NCBI GenBank assembly: GCA_964505995.1
Contig: CAZDLB010000001.1
Coordinates: 1-57,341 of the forward strand
Reading direction: 5' to 3'
DNA length: 57,341 bases
Source: JAJRVH01 sp964505995
GTDB taxonomy: Bacteria > Pseudomonadota > Zetaproteobacteria > Mariprofundales > Mariprofundaceae
A program made the position numbers and the translations under genes. Under the pieces are notes generated by a model. It was not told where the DNA came from. It saw only the letters and a list, made by a program, of their open reading frames with translations, and did no database searches. Shown here piece by piece: positions 32,741 through 41,148 of this stretch. The stretch's first letter is position 1. Each line of letters starts with the position of its first letter.

Positions 32741-34835
32741 CCGGATAGAGGATATCGAAGGTGGAGGCCAGCCGTTCGACATTCTGCCGGATCTGCTGGA
32801 AATGGGACGTGTCCTTCAGCGGCAGTCGCAGCGGCTGACGCAGCAGGCTTTCGGTTTTGCTCAGGTGGGTACGCCGCTCCGGAGACCAGATGCCGCCGGC
32901 CAGCCCCGGGATATCCTCCAGCGCCTGCAAGGCGATATGAGCCATATGGTTGAGCATGATGGCCGGCTGCATGTCCACCGGCCAGACATCGGGCGCATGC
33001 CAGGCCGGATGATGATGAAAATAGATGAAGCGGTGCACGATACGCGGCAGCTTCCAGTGCAGCGCCAGCATCATGCCGGCATCGATATGCGTGTACCCGA
33101 GCGTATCCCATTCCGCCTTCAGCGCCGGCACGCCGTCGGCGATGGCGATGCGAAGCTGCTGCAGGGTTTCTCCGTCTTCCTTGTGCAGAATCACCAGCTT
33201 GCCGATGTCATGCATCATGCCGAACAGGCTGGCGGACCTGTGCGCCACGATCTGGCCGTAATCGGACAGTTGCCGGAAGATCAGCGCCACGGCCATGCTG
33301 TGGCAGACGATCTGGCGCATCTCGTCACGCGCGGCGATGATGCCTTCGCTCTCCGGATGCATGTTCCCGAATTCCGGCAACAGCTTCTGCATCAGGAAAT
33401 CCTGGATGTTGTCCATGCCCAGCCGGGCAATGGCGATGGCCACATTCTCCACCTTCTGCCCCGGCAGCGCGAAGGCCGCCGAATTGGCCAGGCTGAGGAT
33501 ATGCGCGCTCAGGACCGGGTCATGCTCGATTTCCCGGGCCAGATCCGCCGGGGCCGATTCCGGGTCGTTGAGGATGCGCTCGATGCGATTCCAGTTGTCC
33601 GGCAGCGGCGGAATATCCTGAATGGCCTGCTTGAGGCCTTGCAGGTGCTCCCGCTCGATCGGCGGTGGCGAACGCAGATCCAGCGGTGCCTCGTCCGGGG
33701 CTTCGGCTGAACAGTGACGGAAGGCCCAGAGCAGGCAGTTCTGCGGCACCTGTTCATCATCCTCGCTGGTGGATGCGGTGTCCCGGGAGTTTGAACGATT
33801 GCGCTGGCGCATCTTCTGAAGCTCGACATGCAGATCGGAGAAGCGCATGCCCTCAACGGACGGCGGCCGGGGCCTGGCGATGCCGGCCAGACGCTGCCGG
33901 ACCACGGCGCAGCTTTCCGGCCGCTCATCCGGGATCTTCTGCAGCAGATCCATGATCAGGCCATCGAGTTCCTTTGGAATCTTCGCGTTGATCTTCTCCG
34001 GCCGTACCGGCGTCTGGCGCACCTGCTTCTCCATGATCTCGAATTCGCCGCCGCCGGTCGAGACAAAGGGAAGCTCGCCACTGCACATGCGATAGAGCAT
34101 CACGCCAAAGGAATAGAGGTCGGTGCGCGCGTCGATGTCGCCGCCGAGGATCTGTTCCGGCGCCATGTAGTGATAGGTGCCCACGGTTGCGCCGCTGTCG
34201 GTGATGTCCTCATTGGGCTGCGAGGTCTTGGCCAGACCGAAGTCCATCAGCTTGATGCTGCCGTCATCGCAAAGGAAGACATTGGACAGCTTCAGATCGC
34301 GATGGACCACGCCCTGGGAATGGGCCAGCTCCAGAGCCGCCAGTATCGCATTGGAGATATAGACCACCTCGGGCCAGGAGGGGATGCCGACCTTCTTCAG
34401 GTATTCCTTCAGCGTGCATCCCTCGATCAGTTCCATGACCAGGGCCAGCGTGTCGTTCTCGTCGTAGACATCCAGCAGCGTGACGATATTGGCATGCATC
34501 AGCTGGCTGTGCATGCGGGCCTCCCGGCGAAAGCGCTGGGTCTGCTTGTCGTCGCTGAGCAGGTGCCGGTGCAGGACCTTGATCGCGACATCGCGCCCGA
34601 GGTTTTCGTCGTAGGCGCGGTAGACCATGCCCATGCCACCCTGTCCGATGCGGTCCAGCAGGCGATAGGGGCCGAGATGCGCCTGGTTTTCGCCGTCGCT
34701 CAGAACCTGACCGCAGTTCAGGCAGAAGGCCTGAGCGTCGGGAAAGAATGTTCCGCAATCCGGACAGTGCATAAGCGGATTGTTGCCGAGCCCGGGGGTG
34801 ACTTCAAGCGATATTTTCGGGTTTTCCGGCCACAT
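32727..34835 (-). CDS. Zinc-ribbon / Ser-Thr protein kinase / HDOD fusion
   Basis: 702-residue signalling protein. Order of parts: zinc ribbon (Cys24, 27, 38, 41); a complete Hanks kinase with glycine loop GQGGMGMVY (64-72), Lys86, HRDLKLSN (178-185, catalytic Asp180), DFG (198-200) and APE (225-227); a variable linker rich in Ser, Asp and Glu; and a C-terminal HDOD domain (about 410-640) with an HDIGK-like stretch. No transmembrane or PASTA region is seen, so it is cytoplasmic. It is last in the series clpS-clpA-trmO. The start may be 34772 (MHCPDC) instead of 34835; neither has a convincing ribosome-binding site. HDOD domains usually act in signalling complexes, so it may couple phosphorylation to another sensor. 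Targets unknown. Confidence 0.88.
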   Translation of the reverse strand: MWPENPKISLEVTPGLGNNPLMHCPDCGTFFPDAQAFCLNCGQVLSDGENQAHLGPYRLLDRIGQGGMGMVYRAYDENLGRDVAIKVLHRHLLSDDKQTQRFRREARMHSQLMHANIVTLLDVYDENDTLALVMELIEGCTLKEYLKKVGIPSWPEVVYISNAILAALELAHSQGVVHRDLKLSNVFLCDDGSIKLMDFGLAKTSQPNEDITDSGATVGTYHYMAPEQILGGDIDARTDLYSFGVMLYRMCSGELPFVSTGGGEFEIMEKQVRQTPVRPEKINAKIPKELDGLIMDLLQKIPDERPESCAVVRQRLAGIARPRPPSVEGMRFSDLHVELQKMRQRNRSNSRDTASTSEDDEQVPQNCLLWAFRHCSAEAPDEAPLDLRSPPPIEREHLQGLKQAIQDIPPLPDNWNRIERILNDPESAPADLAREIEHDPVLSAHILSLANSAAFALPGQKVENVAIAIARLGMDNIQDFLMQKLLPEFGNMHPESEGIIAARDEMRQIVCHSMAVALIFRQLSDYGQIVAHRSASLFGMMHDIGKLVILHKEDGETLQQLRIAIADGVPALKAEWDTLGYTHIDAGMMLALHWKLPRIVHRFIYFHHHPAWHAPDVWPVDMQPAIMLNHMAHIALQALEDIPGLAGGIWSPERRTHLSKTESLLRQPLRLPLKDTSHFQQIRQNVERLASTFDILYPVSEA

Positions 34836-34852
34836 CCTGCGGCCGGCGGCCG

Positions 34853-35377
34853 TCAGGATTCGATCGCGGCAGTCCAGCCGGCGCCGGCTTCGGGGTGGGC
34901 GTCGGCATAGGCAAGATAGGGCTTGATGTCCAGAACCGGCGTGCCATCGAGCATGTCATGTTCGCGGATATACAGCCTGCGCCCCTCGATCCGATCCAGC
35001 CGCACCACCGACAGACCGATGCTGTTCGGCCGGTGCGGAGCGCGCGTGGCGAACAGGCCGCGCCGGATCCTTGGCCCGCGGGGCGGCATGACGGTGGGGT
35101 TCCAGCCGCGATTCAGATGCATCCAGTAGAGCACCCAGATATGGGAAAAGCCATCGAGATCCTGCAGTGCCTGCTCGAAGTTCATGCCGGCATTGAGCTC
35201 GATGCAGGCCGGCTCGGGCCGGCCGAGCGACGGCTGGCGGGGCGCGGCAAAGCGTTCTCTGTACGGACTGTGCACGCGGCCGATGGCCTGCATGGAAATC
35301 GTCATGCGGGCATTGGCTTCGTCATGAAAATCCGCCGCATAGAACTTCTCCGGCTTGCGCCTTTCCGGGGATGACAT
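34853..35377 (-). CDS. trmO: tRNA (N6-threonylcarbamoyladenosine-37) N6-methyltransferase TrmO
   Basis: TsaA/TrmO-family SAM-dependent enzyme that methylates t6A37 in certain tRNAs. The conserved pieces are AIGRVHSPYRERFAAPRQP, the FEQALQDLDGFSHIWVLYW core and RAPHRPNSIGLSVVRL. It is 174 residues from ATG 35377, which follows GAAGG by 7-8 bases and lies 10 bases after the clpA stop; starts at 35305 or 35293 would give the shorter family-typical N-terminus. The C-terminus (PVLDIKPYLAYADAHPEA) is complete. Confidence 0.9.
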   Translation of the reverse strand: MSSPERRKPEKFYAADFHDEANARMTISMQAIGRVHSPYRERFAAPRQPSLGRPEPACIELNAGMNFEQALQDLDGFSHIWVLYWMHLNRGWNPTVMPPRGPRIRRGLFATRAPHRPNSIGLSVVRLDRIEGRRLYIREHDMLDGTPVLDIKPYLAYADAHPEAGAGWTAAIES

Positions 35378-35387
35378 CGAAAAGCCT

Positions 35388-37655
35388 TCAGGCCGTGGCG
35401 TGTTCGGGGAAGCTGATCCGCAGGCGGCTGTCATCGGCCTCGTCGATGTCGACAACGGCCAGGCCGCCCTTCTGCAGCTTGCCGAAGAGGATCGCATCGG
35501 CCAGCGGCTTCTTGATCTGTTCCTGGATCAGGCGCGCCATCGGACGGGCGCCCATCAGCGGGTCATGGCCGTGACGGGCCAGCCAGTCCTTCGCCGCATC
35601 GCTCAGTTCCAGCTCGACCTTCTTGTCCTGCAGCTGGGCTTCGAGTTCGATGATGAACTTGTCGACGACGTGCAGGATCGTATCCCGATCCAGCGGCGAG
35701 AACGTGATGATGTTGTCCAGGCGGTTGCGGAACTCCGGCGAGAAGATGCGCTTGATCGCCTCCTGATCCTCGCCCTGGCGCGGCTGGGGATTGAAGCCCA
35801 CGGTGTTCTTCTGCATCTCGAAGGCGCCGGCATTGCTCGTCATGATCAGCACGACATGGCGGAAGTCGGCGGAGCGCCCGTTGTTGTCCGTGAGCCGGCC
35901 GTGATCCATGATCTGCAGCAGCAGGTTGAACAGGTCCGGATGCGCCTTCTCGATCTCGTCGAGCAGCAGCACCGCATGCGGATGCTTGCTGATGGCCTCG
36001 GTCAGAAGGCCGCCCTGATCGAAGCCGACATAGCCCGGAGGCGCGCCGATCAGGCGCGAGACGGTATGCGACTCCATGTATTCGGACATGTCGAAGCGGA
36101 TCAGCTCGACCCCCATGATGCGCGCCAGCTGCCGGGCCACCTCCGTCTTGCCGACGCCGGTCGGTCCGGCGAACAGGAAGGAGCCGATCGGCTTTTCCGG
36201 ATGCGCCAGCCCCGCGCGCGAAAGCTTGATGCTGGCCGCCAGCTGTTCGATGGCCTGATCCTGGCCGAAGACGGAAAGCTTCAGGTCGCGATCCAGATGC
36301 GCCAGGCGCTTCCGGTCCGAGGCGCTGACCTGCTGCGGCGGGATGCGCGCGATGGCGGCGACGATCTGTTCGATGTCGTGCACCGTGATCTGTTTGCGGC
36401 GCTTCTCGCGCGGCCGCACGCGCATCGCAGCGCCGGCCTCGTCGAGCACATCGATGGCCGAATCGGGGAGATGGCGGTCGGCCAGATGCCGCTTGGAGAG
36501 TCGCGCAGCCTGCTCGATGGCGGCCTGCGAATAACGCACCTCGTGGTGTTCCTCCAGCCGGGGCTTCAGTCCCTTGAGGATGTCGATGGTTTCCTCGACC
36601 GTGGGTTCGGGCACATCCACCTTCTGGAAGCGACGCGACAGCGCGCGGTCCTTCTCGAAGAGGTTGCGGAACTCCTGGTAGGTCGTCGCGCCCATGCAGC
36701 GCAGCTCGCCGTTGGCCAGCGCCGGCTTGAGCAGGTTGGATGCATCCATCGTGCCGCCGCTGGCGGCGCCCGCGCCGATGATGGTGTGGATCTCGTCGAT
36801 GAAGAGGATGGCATGCTCCTGCTTCTGCAGCGCCTTCAGCACCGCCTTCAGGCGCTCCTCGAAATCGCCGCGGTATTTCGTGCCGGCCAGCAGCGCGCCC
36901 ATGTCCAGCGCATAGATCGTCGCATTGCGAATGGCCTCCGGCGCATCGCCCTGTTCGATCTGCAGGGCCAGTCCTTCGGCAATCGCGGTCTTGCCCACGC
37001 CCGCCTCGCCGACGAGCAGGGGATTGTTCTTGCGGCGGCGGCAGAGGATATGCACGCAGCGTCCAAGCTCCTCGGTGCGTCCGATCAGCGGGTCGATGCG
37101 GCCGGCCCGGGCGCGTTCGCTGAGATTGATGCAGAAGCGTTCCAGCGGCGAGGTTCCGTTCTGCCGGGTTTCCGGCTCGACCGCCGACGCCTCCGAGCCC
37201 GATTCGGCGCTGGCCGTTTCATCCCGCAGGGCGCCATGGGCGATATAGCTGACGACGTCCAGCCGGGTGATGCCCATGCGGTTGAGGAAATAGACCGCGT
37301 GCGAATCCTTTTCCGAGAAGATGGCGGTCAGCACATTGGCACCGGTGACCTCGCGCTTGCCGGCGGCCTGCACCTGCATGACGGCCCGCTGAATCACGCG
37401 CTGCAGGCCGACGCTGGCCGTCGTTTCGCCGCTATCCTCGGGCAGCACGGCCACGTTTTCGCGGATGAACTCGTTCAGATCATGCCGCAGCGCATCGATG
37501 TCGGCGTTGCAGCCGATCAGCACCTGGCGCGCGGTGGGGTTGTCCAGCAGGCCGAGCAGCAGATGCTCAACCGTGACAAACTCGTTGCGGCGCACATGTG
37601 CGCTGCGGAAGATGTCGTTCAGCGTCTGTTCCAGCTCCTCGCTCAATATGCCCAT
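35388..37655 (-). CDS. clpA: ATP-dependent Clp protease ATP-binding subunit ClpA
   Basis: AAA+ unfoldase that feeds substrates to ClpP, including N-degron substrates brought by ClpS. 755 residues, as in E. coli. It has an N-terminal Clp_N double repeat (to about 145), D1 Walker A GEAGVGKT (216-223) with FIDEIH, and D2 Walker A GPTGVGKT (497-504). The lack of a middle coiled-coil domain separates it from ClpB. AGGATGG upstream of the ATG at 37655 is a good ribosome-binding site. The 119 bases between clpS and clpA contain no tRNA or obvious terminator. clpP is not in the window. Confidence 0.97.
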   Translation of the reverse strand: MGILSEELEQTLNDIFRSAHVRRNEFVTVEHLLLGLLDNPTARQVLIGCNADIDALRHDLNEFIRENVAVLPEDSGETTASVGLQRVIQRAVMQVQAAGKREVTGANVLTAIFSEKDSHAVYFLNRMGITRLDVVSYIAHGALRDETASAESGSEASAVEPETRQNGTSPLERFCINLSERARAGRIDPLIGRTEELGRCVHILCRRRKNNPLLVGEAGVGKTAIAEGLALQIEQGDAPEAIRNATIYALDMGALLAGTKYRGDFEERLKAVLKALQKQEHAILFIDEIHTIIGAGAASGGTMDASNLLKPALANGELRCMGATTYQEFRNLFEKDRALSRRFQKVDVPEPTVEETIDILKGLKPRLEEHHEVRYSQAAIEQAARLSKRHLADRHLPDSAIDVLDEAGAAMRVRPREKRRKQITVHDIEQIVAAIARIPPQQVSASDRKRLAHLDRDLKLSVFGQDQAIEQLAASIKLSRAGLAHPEKPIGSFLFAGPTGVGKTEVARQLARIMGVELIRFDMSEYMESHTVSRLIGAPPGYVGFDQGGLLTEAISKHPHAVLLLDEIEKAHPDLFNLLLQIMDHGRLTDNNGRSADFRHVVLIMTSNAGAFEMQKNTVGFNPQPRQGEDQEAIKRIFSPEFRNRLDNIITFSPLDRDTILHVVDKFIIELEAQLQDKKVELELSDAAKDWLARHGHDPLMGARPMARLIQEQIKKPLADAILFGKLQKGGLAVVDIDEADDSRLRISFPEHATA

Positions 37656-37774
37656 GTCACCATCCTTTGCCTTTCCCCGTTGCTACGTTCTGCAACTTCG
37701 ATGCCAAAGCCTGGACTGCAATCCGTATGCAAACCGTGACCCGTATCAGCGCGCCTTGTGGCAGGAACCGGCTG

Positions 37775-38104
37775 CTAGTCGCCGGGATCCTTCTCCATGA
37801 CACATTTTAGCGGATGACCTTCCCGGCGGCTAGCGTTTTCGACCTGAACCAGTTTCGTCTCGGCGATGTCGCGGGGATAGACGCCGCAGACCGCGCTGCC
37901 CTGACGATGCACCTGCAGCATCAGCTGCTCGGCCGCCTCGGCGGACTTGTGGAACAGGCGCATCAGGATCTCGACGACGAAATCCATTGGCGTAAAATCG
38001 TCGTTGAGCATGATGATGCGATACATCGGCGGCCGTTGCAGTTGAGGTTCGCCGGTTTCTACCTCATGCTTGCGCACTCGATCCGGGGTCAGAAGATCGC
38101 TCAT
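37775..38104 (-). CDS. clpS: ClpS adaptor protein
   Basis: Recognises N-terminal Leu, Phe, Tyr or Trp and hands substrates to ClpA. 109 residues with an unstructured N-terminal tail of about 28 residues and the folded core YRIIMLNDDFTPMDFVVE (the NDD/TxxF binding pocket), HRQGSAVCGVYPRDIAETK and a C-terminal KCVMEKD. The ATG at 38104 has no ribosome-binding site, but a strong sigma70-type promoter lies directly upstream, so the mRNA is probably leaderless. clpA follows after 119 bases. Confidence 0.96.
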   Translation of the reverse strand: MSDLLTPDRVRKHEVETGEPQLQRPPMYRIIMLNDDFTPMDFVVEILMRLFHKSAEAAEQLMLQVHRQGSAVCGVYPRDIAETKLVQVENASRREGHPLKCVMEKDPGD

Positions 38105-38140
38105 GCGGCGAATTCTAGGGACAGCGGAAAAATCTTCCAA
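38105..38140 (-). promoter_or_regulatory. Promoter for leaderless clpS
   Basis: On the minus strand: TTGGAA (38140-38135), a 17-base spacer, TAGAAT (38117-38112), seven bases TCGCCGC, then the clpS ATG. This is the best-matched promoter in the window and puts the transcription start at the A of ATG. It shares the intergenic region with the divergent HAD gene at 38153. Confidence 0.55.
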
Positions 38141-38152
38141 GGAGAGCGCCTG

Positions 38153-38914
38153 ATGGCTTTGAAATGTATTCTGTGGGATGTGGACGGAACGCTGGCCGAC
38201 ACCGAACGCGACGGGCATCGCGTGGCCTTCAACATGGCCTTTGAGGAGGCGGGGCTTAAGCGCCGCTGGGACGTGCCGACCTATGGCGAGCTGCTGGCCG
38301 TGACGGGTGGCAAGGAGCGCATTCGCTACGATCACGAACGCCGCGGGCTGACGCCGCCTTCCGCCGAGGACATTGCCGCGCTGCATGCGCGCAAGACCGC
38401 GCATTACCAGTCCCTGATCGCATCCGGACGCATTCCGCTGCGTCCCGGCGTGCGCCGGCTTCTGGAGGAAGCGTATGACGCCGGCATCACGCTCGGCGTG
38501 GCCACGACGACGACGCCGGCGGCGCTGGATGCGCTGATCGAGCATTCGCTCGGAGCCGAATGGTTCGATCGCTTTGCGGTTCTGGCGGCCGGGGATATCG
38601 TGCCGGCGAAGAAACCGGCGCCGGACATCTACACCTATGCGATGGATCAGCTCGGCGTTTCCTCGCGCGAAACGCTGGCGATGGAGGATTCCGGCAACGG
38701 CTGGAAGGCCGCGGCTGCGGCCGGCCTGCGCTGCGTGGTGACGATCAACGACTATACCCGCGATCATGATTTCTCCGGCGCCGATCTGGTCGTTTCCGAG
38801 CTGGGCGAGCCGGAGCTGCCGCCGGTGCATGTCTTCGACAACCCGCATGGCCTGACGGATCTGGACTATGTGAAGCTGTCGCATCTGCAGGCCATCATGC
38901 AGGCGAACGACTGA
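38153..38914 (+). CDS. CbbY-like HAD-superfamily phosphatase
   Basis: 253-residue HAD enzyme: DVDGTLADTE at the N-terminus, LGVATTTTPAALDAL (motif II Thr), KKPAPDIYTYAMDQLGVS and AMEDSGNGWKAAAAAGL (motif IV with the CbbY-type DS-N-G). CbbY relatives in phototrophs remove xylulose-1,5-bisphosphate, an inhibitor of RuBisCO; related proteins elsewhere act on other sugar phosphates. The ATG at 38153 follows AAGGAGA. It is divergent from clpS and is the first gene of the tatD operon (one-base overlap). CO2 fixation cannot be concluded from this gene alone. Confidence 0.87.
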   Translation: MALKCILWDVDGTLADTERDGHRVAFNMAFEEAGLKRRWDVPTYGELLAVTGGKERIRYDHERRGLTPPSAEDIAALHARKTAHYQSLIASGRIPLRPGVRRLLEEAYDAGITLGVATTTTPAALDALIEHSLGAEWFDRFAVLAAGDIVPAKKPAPDIYTYAMDQLGVSSRETLAMEDSGNGWKAAAAAGLRCVVTINDYTRDHDFSGADLVVSELGEPELPPVHVFDNPHGLTDLDYVKLSHLQAIMQAND

Positions 38915-39717
38915 TGCCCGATCTCTCCTTTTTCGATACCCACTGCCATGTGGACTTTCATCACTTCGATGCGGATCGCGATGCGGTTTTCACGCGCATG
39001 CACCAGGCCGGCGTGGATCGCATCGTCGCGGTATCGGTGGAGCTGGAGCAGCACGAACGCCTTCGGCAACTGGCCGAATCCCGGGAGGGCGTCTGGTTTT
39101 CCGTCGGCGTACATCCGAACCACGAGACTGAGCGGGAGCCGACGGTGGAGGAGATCTGCCGGCTGGCCGATCATCCCGACTGCGTGGCCATCGGTGAAAC
39201 GGGACTCGATTTCTTCCGCCATCGCGTGGATCCCGAGGTGCAGCAGGCGCGCTTTAGAAGCCATATCCGGGCGGCGATCGAAATCGGCAAGCCGGTCATC
39301 GTACACATGCGCGAGGCCGACGAGGCGACCCTGAAGCTCATGCGCGAGGAGGGCATCGAACGCTGCGGCGGCATCATGCACTGCTTCTCATCGGACTGGG
39401 AGGCGGCCAGCCAGGCGCTGGATCTGGGCATGTCGATCTCGTTTTCCGGCAATGTCACGTTCAAGCGCAACGATGCGCTGCGCGACGTGGCCGCGCGCGT
39501 GCCGCTTACGCGGCTGCTGATCGAGACGGACTCACCGTATCTCGCGCCGATGCCGCATCGCGGCAAGCGCAACGAGCCGGCCTATGTTCGGCATGTGGCC
39601 GAATGCCTGGCCGAGGTTCGCGGCATGGAGCTCTCCGAGCTAGCCCGGCAGACAACCTGCAACGCGCTGGCGCGTTTCGGCATCGAAGACAAAACCTTGC
39701 AGCAGGAGCCATCATGA
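38914..39717 (+). CDS. TatD-family metal-dependent DNase
   Basis: 267-residue TIM-barrel hydrolase: His10 and His12 in FDTHCHVDF, IGETGLDF (Glu ligand), PVIVHMREAD, MHCFSSD and the catalytic-type IETDSPYLAP. The C-terminal GKRNEPAYVRHVAECLAEVRG fits the YcfH/TatD group. TatD proteins are 3'-5' DNases or RNases. It shares one base with the HAD gene and overlaps the DUF4438 gene by 4 bases, so translation is coupled. Confidence 0.93.
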   Translation: MPDLSFFDTHCHVDFHHFDADRDAVFTRMHQAGVDRIVAVSVELEQHERLRQLAESREGVWFSVGVHPNHETEREPTVEEICRLADHPDCVAIGETGLDFFRHRVDPEVQQARFRSHIRAAIEIGKPVIVHMREADEATLKLMREEGIERCGGIMHCFSSDWEAASQALDLGMSISFSGNVTFKRNDALRDVAARVPLTRLLIETDSPYLAPMPHRGKRNEPAYVRHVAECLAEVRGMELSELARQTTCNALARFGIEDKTLQQEPS

Positions 39718-40595
39718 GTCTGAAAACCAATCGCGAAAAGCTGGTCATGACCGCCGTGCAGGGAGGGGTGTCGCCGGCCAATCAGTGGGCGCCGTTCGAG
39801 GTGGGCTCGCGCGGGGAACTGTTCGCGTGGCCTTCGACCGGCGGCATCACCTACAACGTCAAGCTCGGCGATTCGGTGTTCGGCTGGATGGGCGAACATA
39901 TCGAGCCGGGTGTGTCCTCCACGCTGTCGCACAAGAATCGCAAGGCCGAGGCGGGCTATCAGTTCCTCGCCTGCTGCGGCAACGAGGTGCGCGTGATCTC
40001 GGGTGCGGCCAAGGGCGAGAAGGGTGTTGTCATCGGCCACCATGGCGGCGTGGAGCACCTGATGCTGGATTTCCCGGATGACACGCTCGATAAGCTGACC
40101 TGCGATGACAAGTTCCTGATTCGCGCCTTTGGGCAGGGGCTGAAGCTCGTCGATCATCCCGACGTGCACATCTACAATCTCGACCCGGACATCCTCGAGG
40201 CAATGGGGCTGAAGGAGCTTCCGGACGGCCGCATCGAGGTGCCGGTGCATGTCATCGTACCAGGCTATGCGATGGGCTCGGGCATTGGCGCGCTTTCGGT
40301 GACGACCGGCGATTACGACATCCTCTGTCATGACGAATCGGTCGTACGGGAGCACGGCCTGGATCGCCTGCGCTTCGGCGATTTTGTCGCGGTCATGGAT
40401 CATGACAACATCTACGGCCGCACCTATCGCCGCGGCGCGGTCACGATCGGCATCATCGTGCATTCCGACTCGCCGCTGGCCGGCCATGGTCCCGGCATGA
40501 TGACGCTGATGAGCGCGCTGGATGGCAAGCTGGTGCCGGCTCTGAGCGATTCGGCCAATCTCGGCGCCATCAAGGGAATCGGCCGCTTTGCCTGA
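39714..40595 (+). CDS. DUF4438-family protein
   Basis: 293-residue protein that I place in the uncharacterised DUF4438 family. Features are a conserved N-terminal VGSRGELFAWPSTGGITYNV, several Gly/His/Asp-rich stretches (GEKGVVIGHHGGVEH, GYAMGSGIGALSVTTGDYDI, FVAVMDHDNIYGRTY) and a C-terminal HSDSPLAGHGPGMMTLMS. The many His and Asp residues could bind metal, but no known catalytic motif is evident. No signal peptide. It is embedded in a tight operon (tatD upstream, retropepsin-like gene overlapping 8 bases downstream). Confidence 0.7.
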   Translation: MSLKTNREKLVMTAVQGGVSPANQWAPFEVGSRGELFAWPSTGGITYNVKLGDSVFGWMGEHIEPGVSSTLSHKNRKAEAGYQFLACCGNEVRVISGAAKGEKGVVIGHHGGVEHLMLDFPDDTLDKLTCDDKFLIRAFGQGLKLVDHPDVHIYNLDPDILEAMGLKELPDGRIEVPVHVIVPGYAMGSGIGALSVTTGDYDILCHDESVVREHGLDRLRFGDFVAVMDHDNIYGRTYRRGAVTIGIIVHSDSPLAGHGPGMMTLMSALDGKLVPALSDSANLGAIKGIGRFA

Positions 40596-41148
40596 ACGAC
40601 TACTGCTGGCGCTCGGCCTTTTCTGGGCCACGTCCGCCATGGCCGGCATCTACAGCTGGACCGATGCGGACGGCCGGGTGCATTACACCGACAGACCGGT
40701 GCCCGGCTCCCACGCGCATCACGGCGGCGGCATCAGCAGCGTGGAGAATCCCGACTTCAATCTTGCCGGTTTCCGTCGCCGGATTCCGTTTCGCGAGCAG
40801 CATGGTTCGATGCTGGTCGGCGGAAGCGTCAACGGCATCCCCATCCGCTTCATCGTCGATACCGGCGCCAGTCTGGTCGTCATTCCACCGGCCGTGGCAG
40901 CACGCGCCGAGATACGGACAGAGGGAGCGCCCAGGGTCGAGCTGCAGACCGCCAACGGACGTGTGCGCGCCCCCAGGATCCGGCTGGACGAACTGCGACT
41001 GGGGCCGCTGGGTCGCCGCAATGTGGATGCGGTCGTGCAACGCATCTCCGATGACGGGCAGACGGGCCTGCTGGGCATGAGCTTTCTCGATGCCTTCCGG
41101 CTGACCGTTGATCGCGGCAATCGGCAGCTGATCCTGGAGGATCGCTGA
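40588..41148 (+). CDS. Periplasmic retropepsin-like aspartyl protease with DUF4124 domain
   Basis: 186 residues: a signal peptide (about 1-19, cleaved after SAMA), a DUF4124 module (IYSWTDADGRVHYTDRP, residues about 21-37) and a retroviral-type aspartyl protease domain with FIVDTGASLVVIP and a second flap-like GLLGMSFLD. This is the clan AA TIGR02281 type, which works as a homodimer with one Asp per subunit. The start is TTG at 40588, overlapping the DUF4438 stop by 8 bases. Substrate unknown. DUF4124 fused to a retropepsin domain is uncommon but not unheard of. Confidence 0.82.
   Translation: MPERLLLALGLFWATSAMAGIYSWTDADGRVHYTDRPVPGSHAHHGGGISSVENPDFNLAGFRRRIPFREQHGSMLVGGSVNGIPIRFIVDTGASLVVIPPAVAARAEIRTEGAPRVELQTANGRVRAPRIRLDELRLGPLGRRNVDAVVQRISDDGQTGLLGMSFLDAFRLTVDRGNRQLILEDR

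Noticed and set aside
35355..37739. 794-residue open frame antisense to clpA
   Set aside because: Opposite a complete ClpA with all motifs; its composition is dominated by reverse complements of common codons, with no recognisable domain.
37656..37774. Small RNA or tRNA in the 119-base clpS-clpA spacer
   Set aside because: No tRNA-like arms or terminator found; it reads as an ordinary spacer with the clpA ribosome-binding site.
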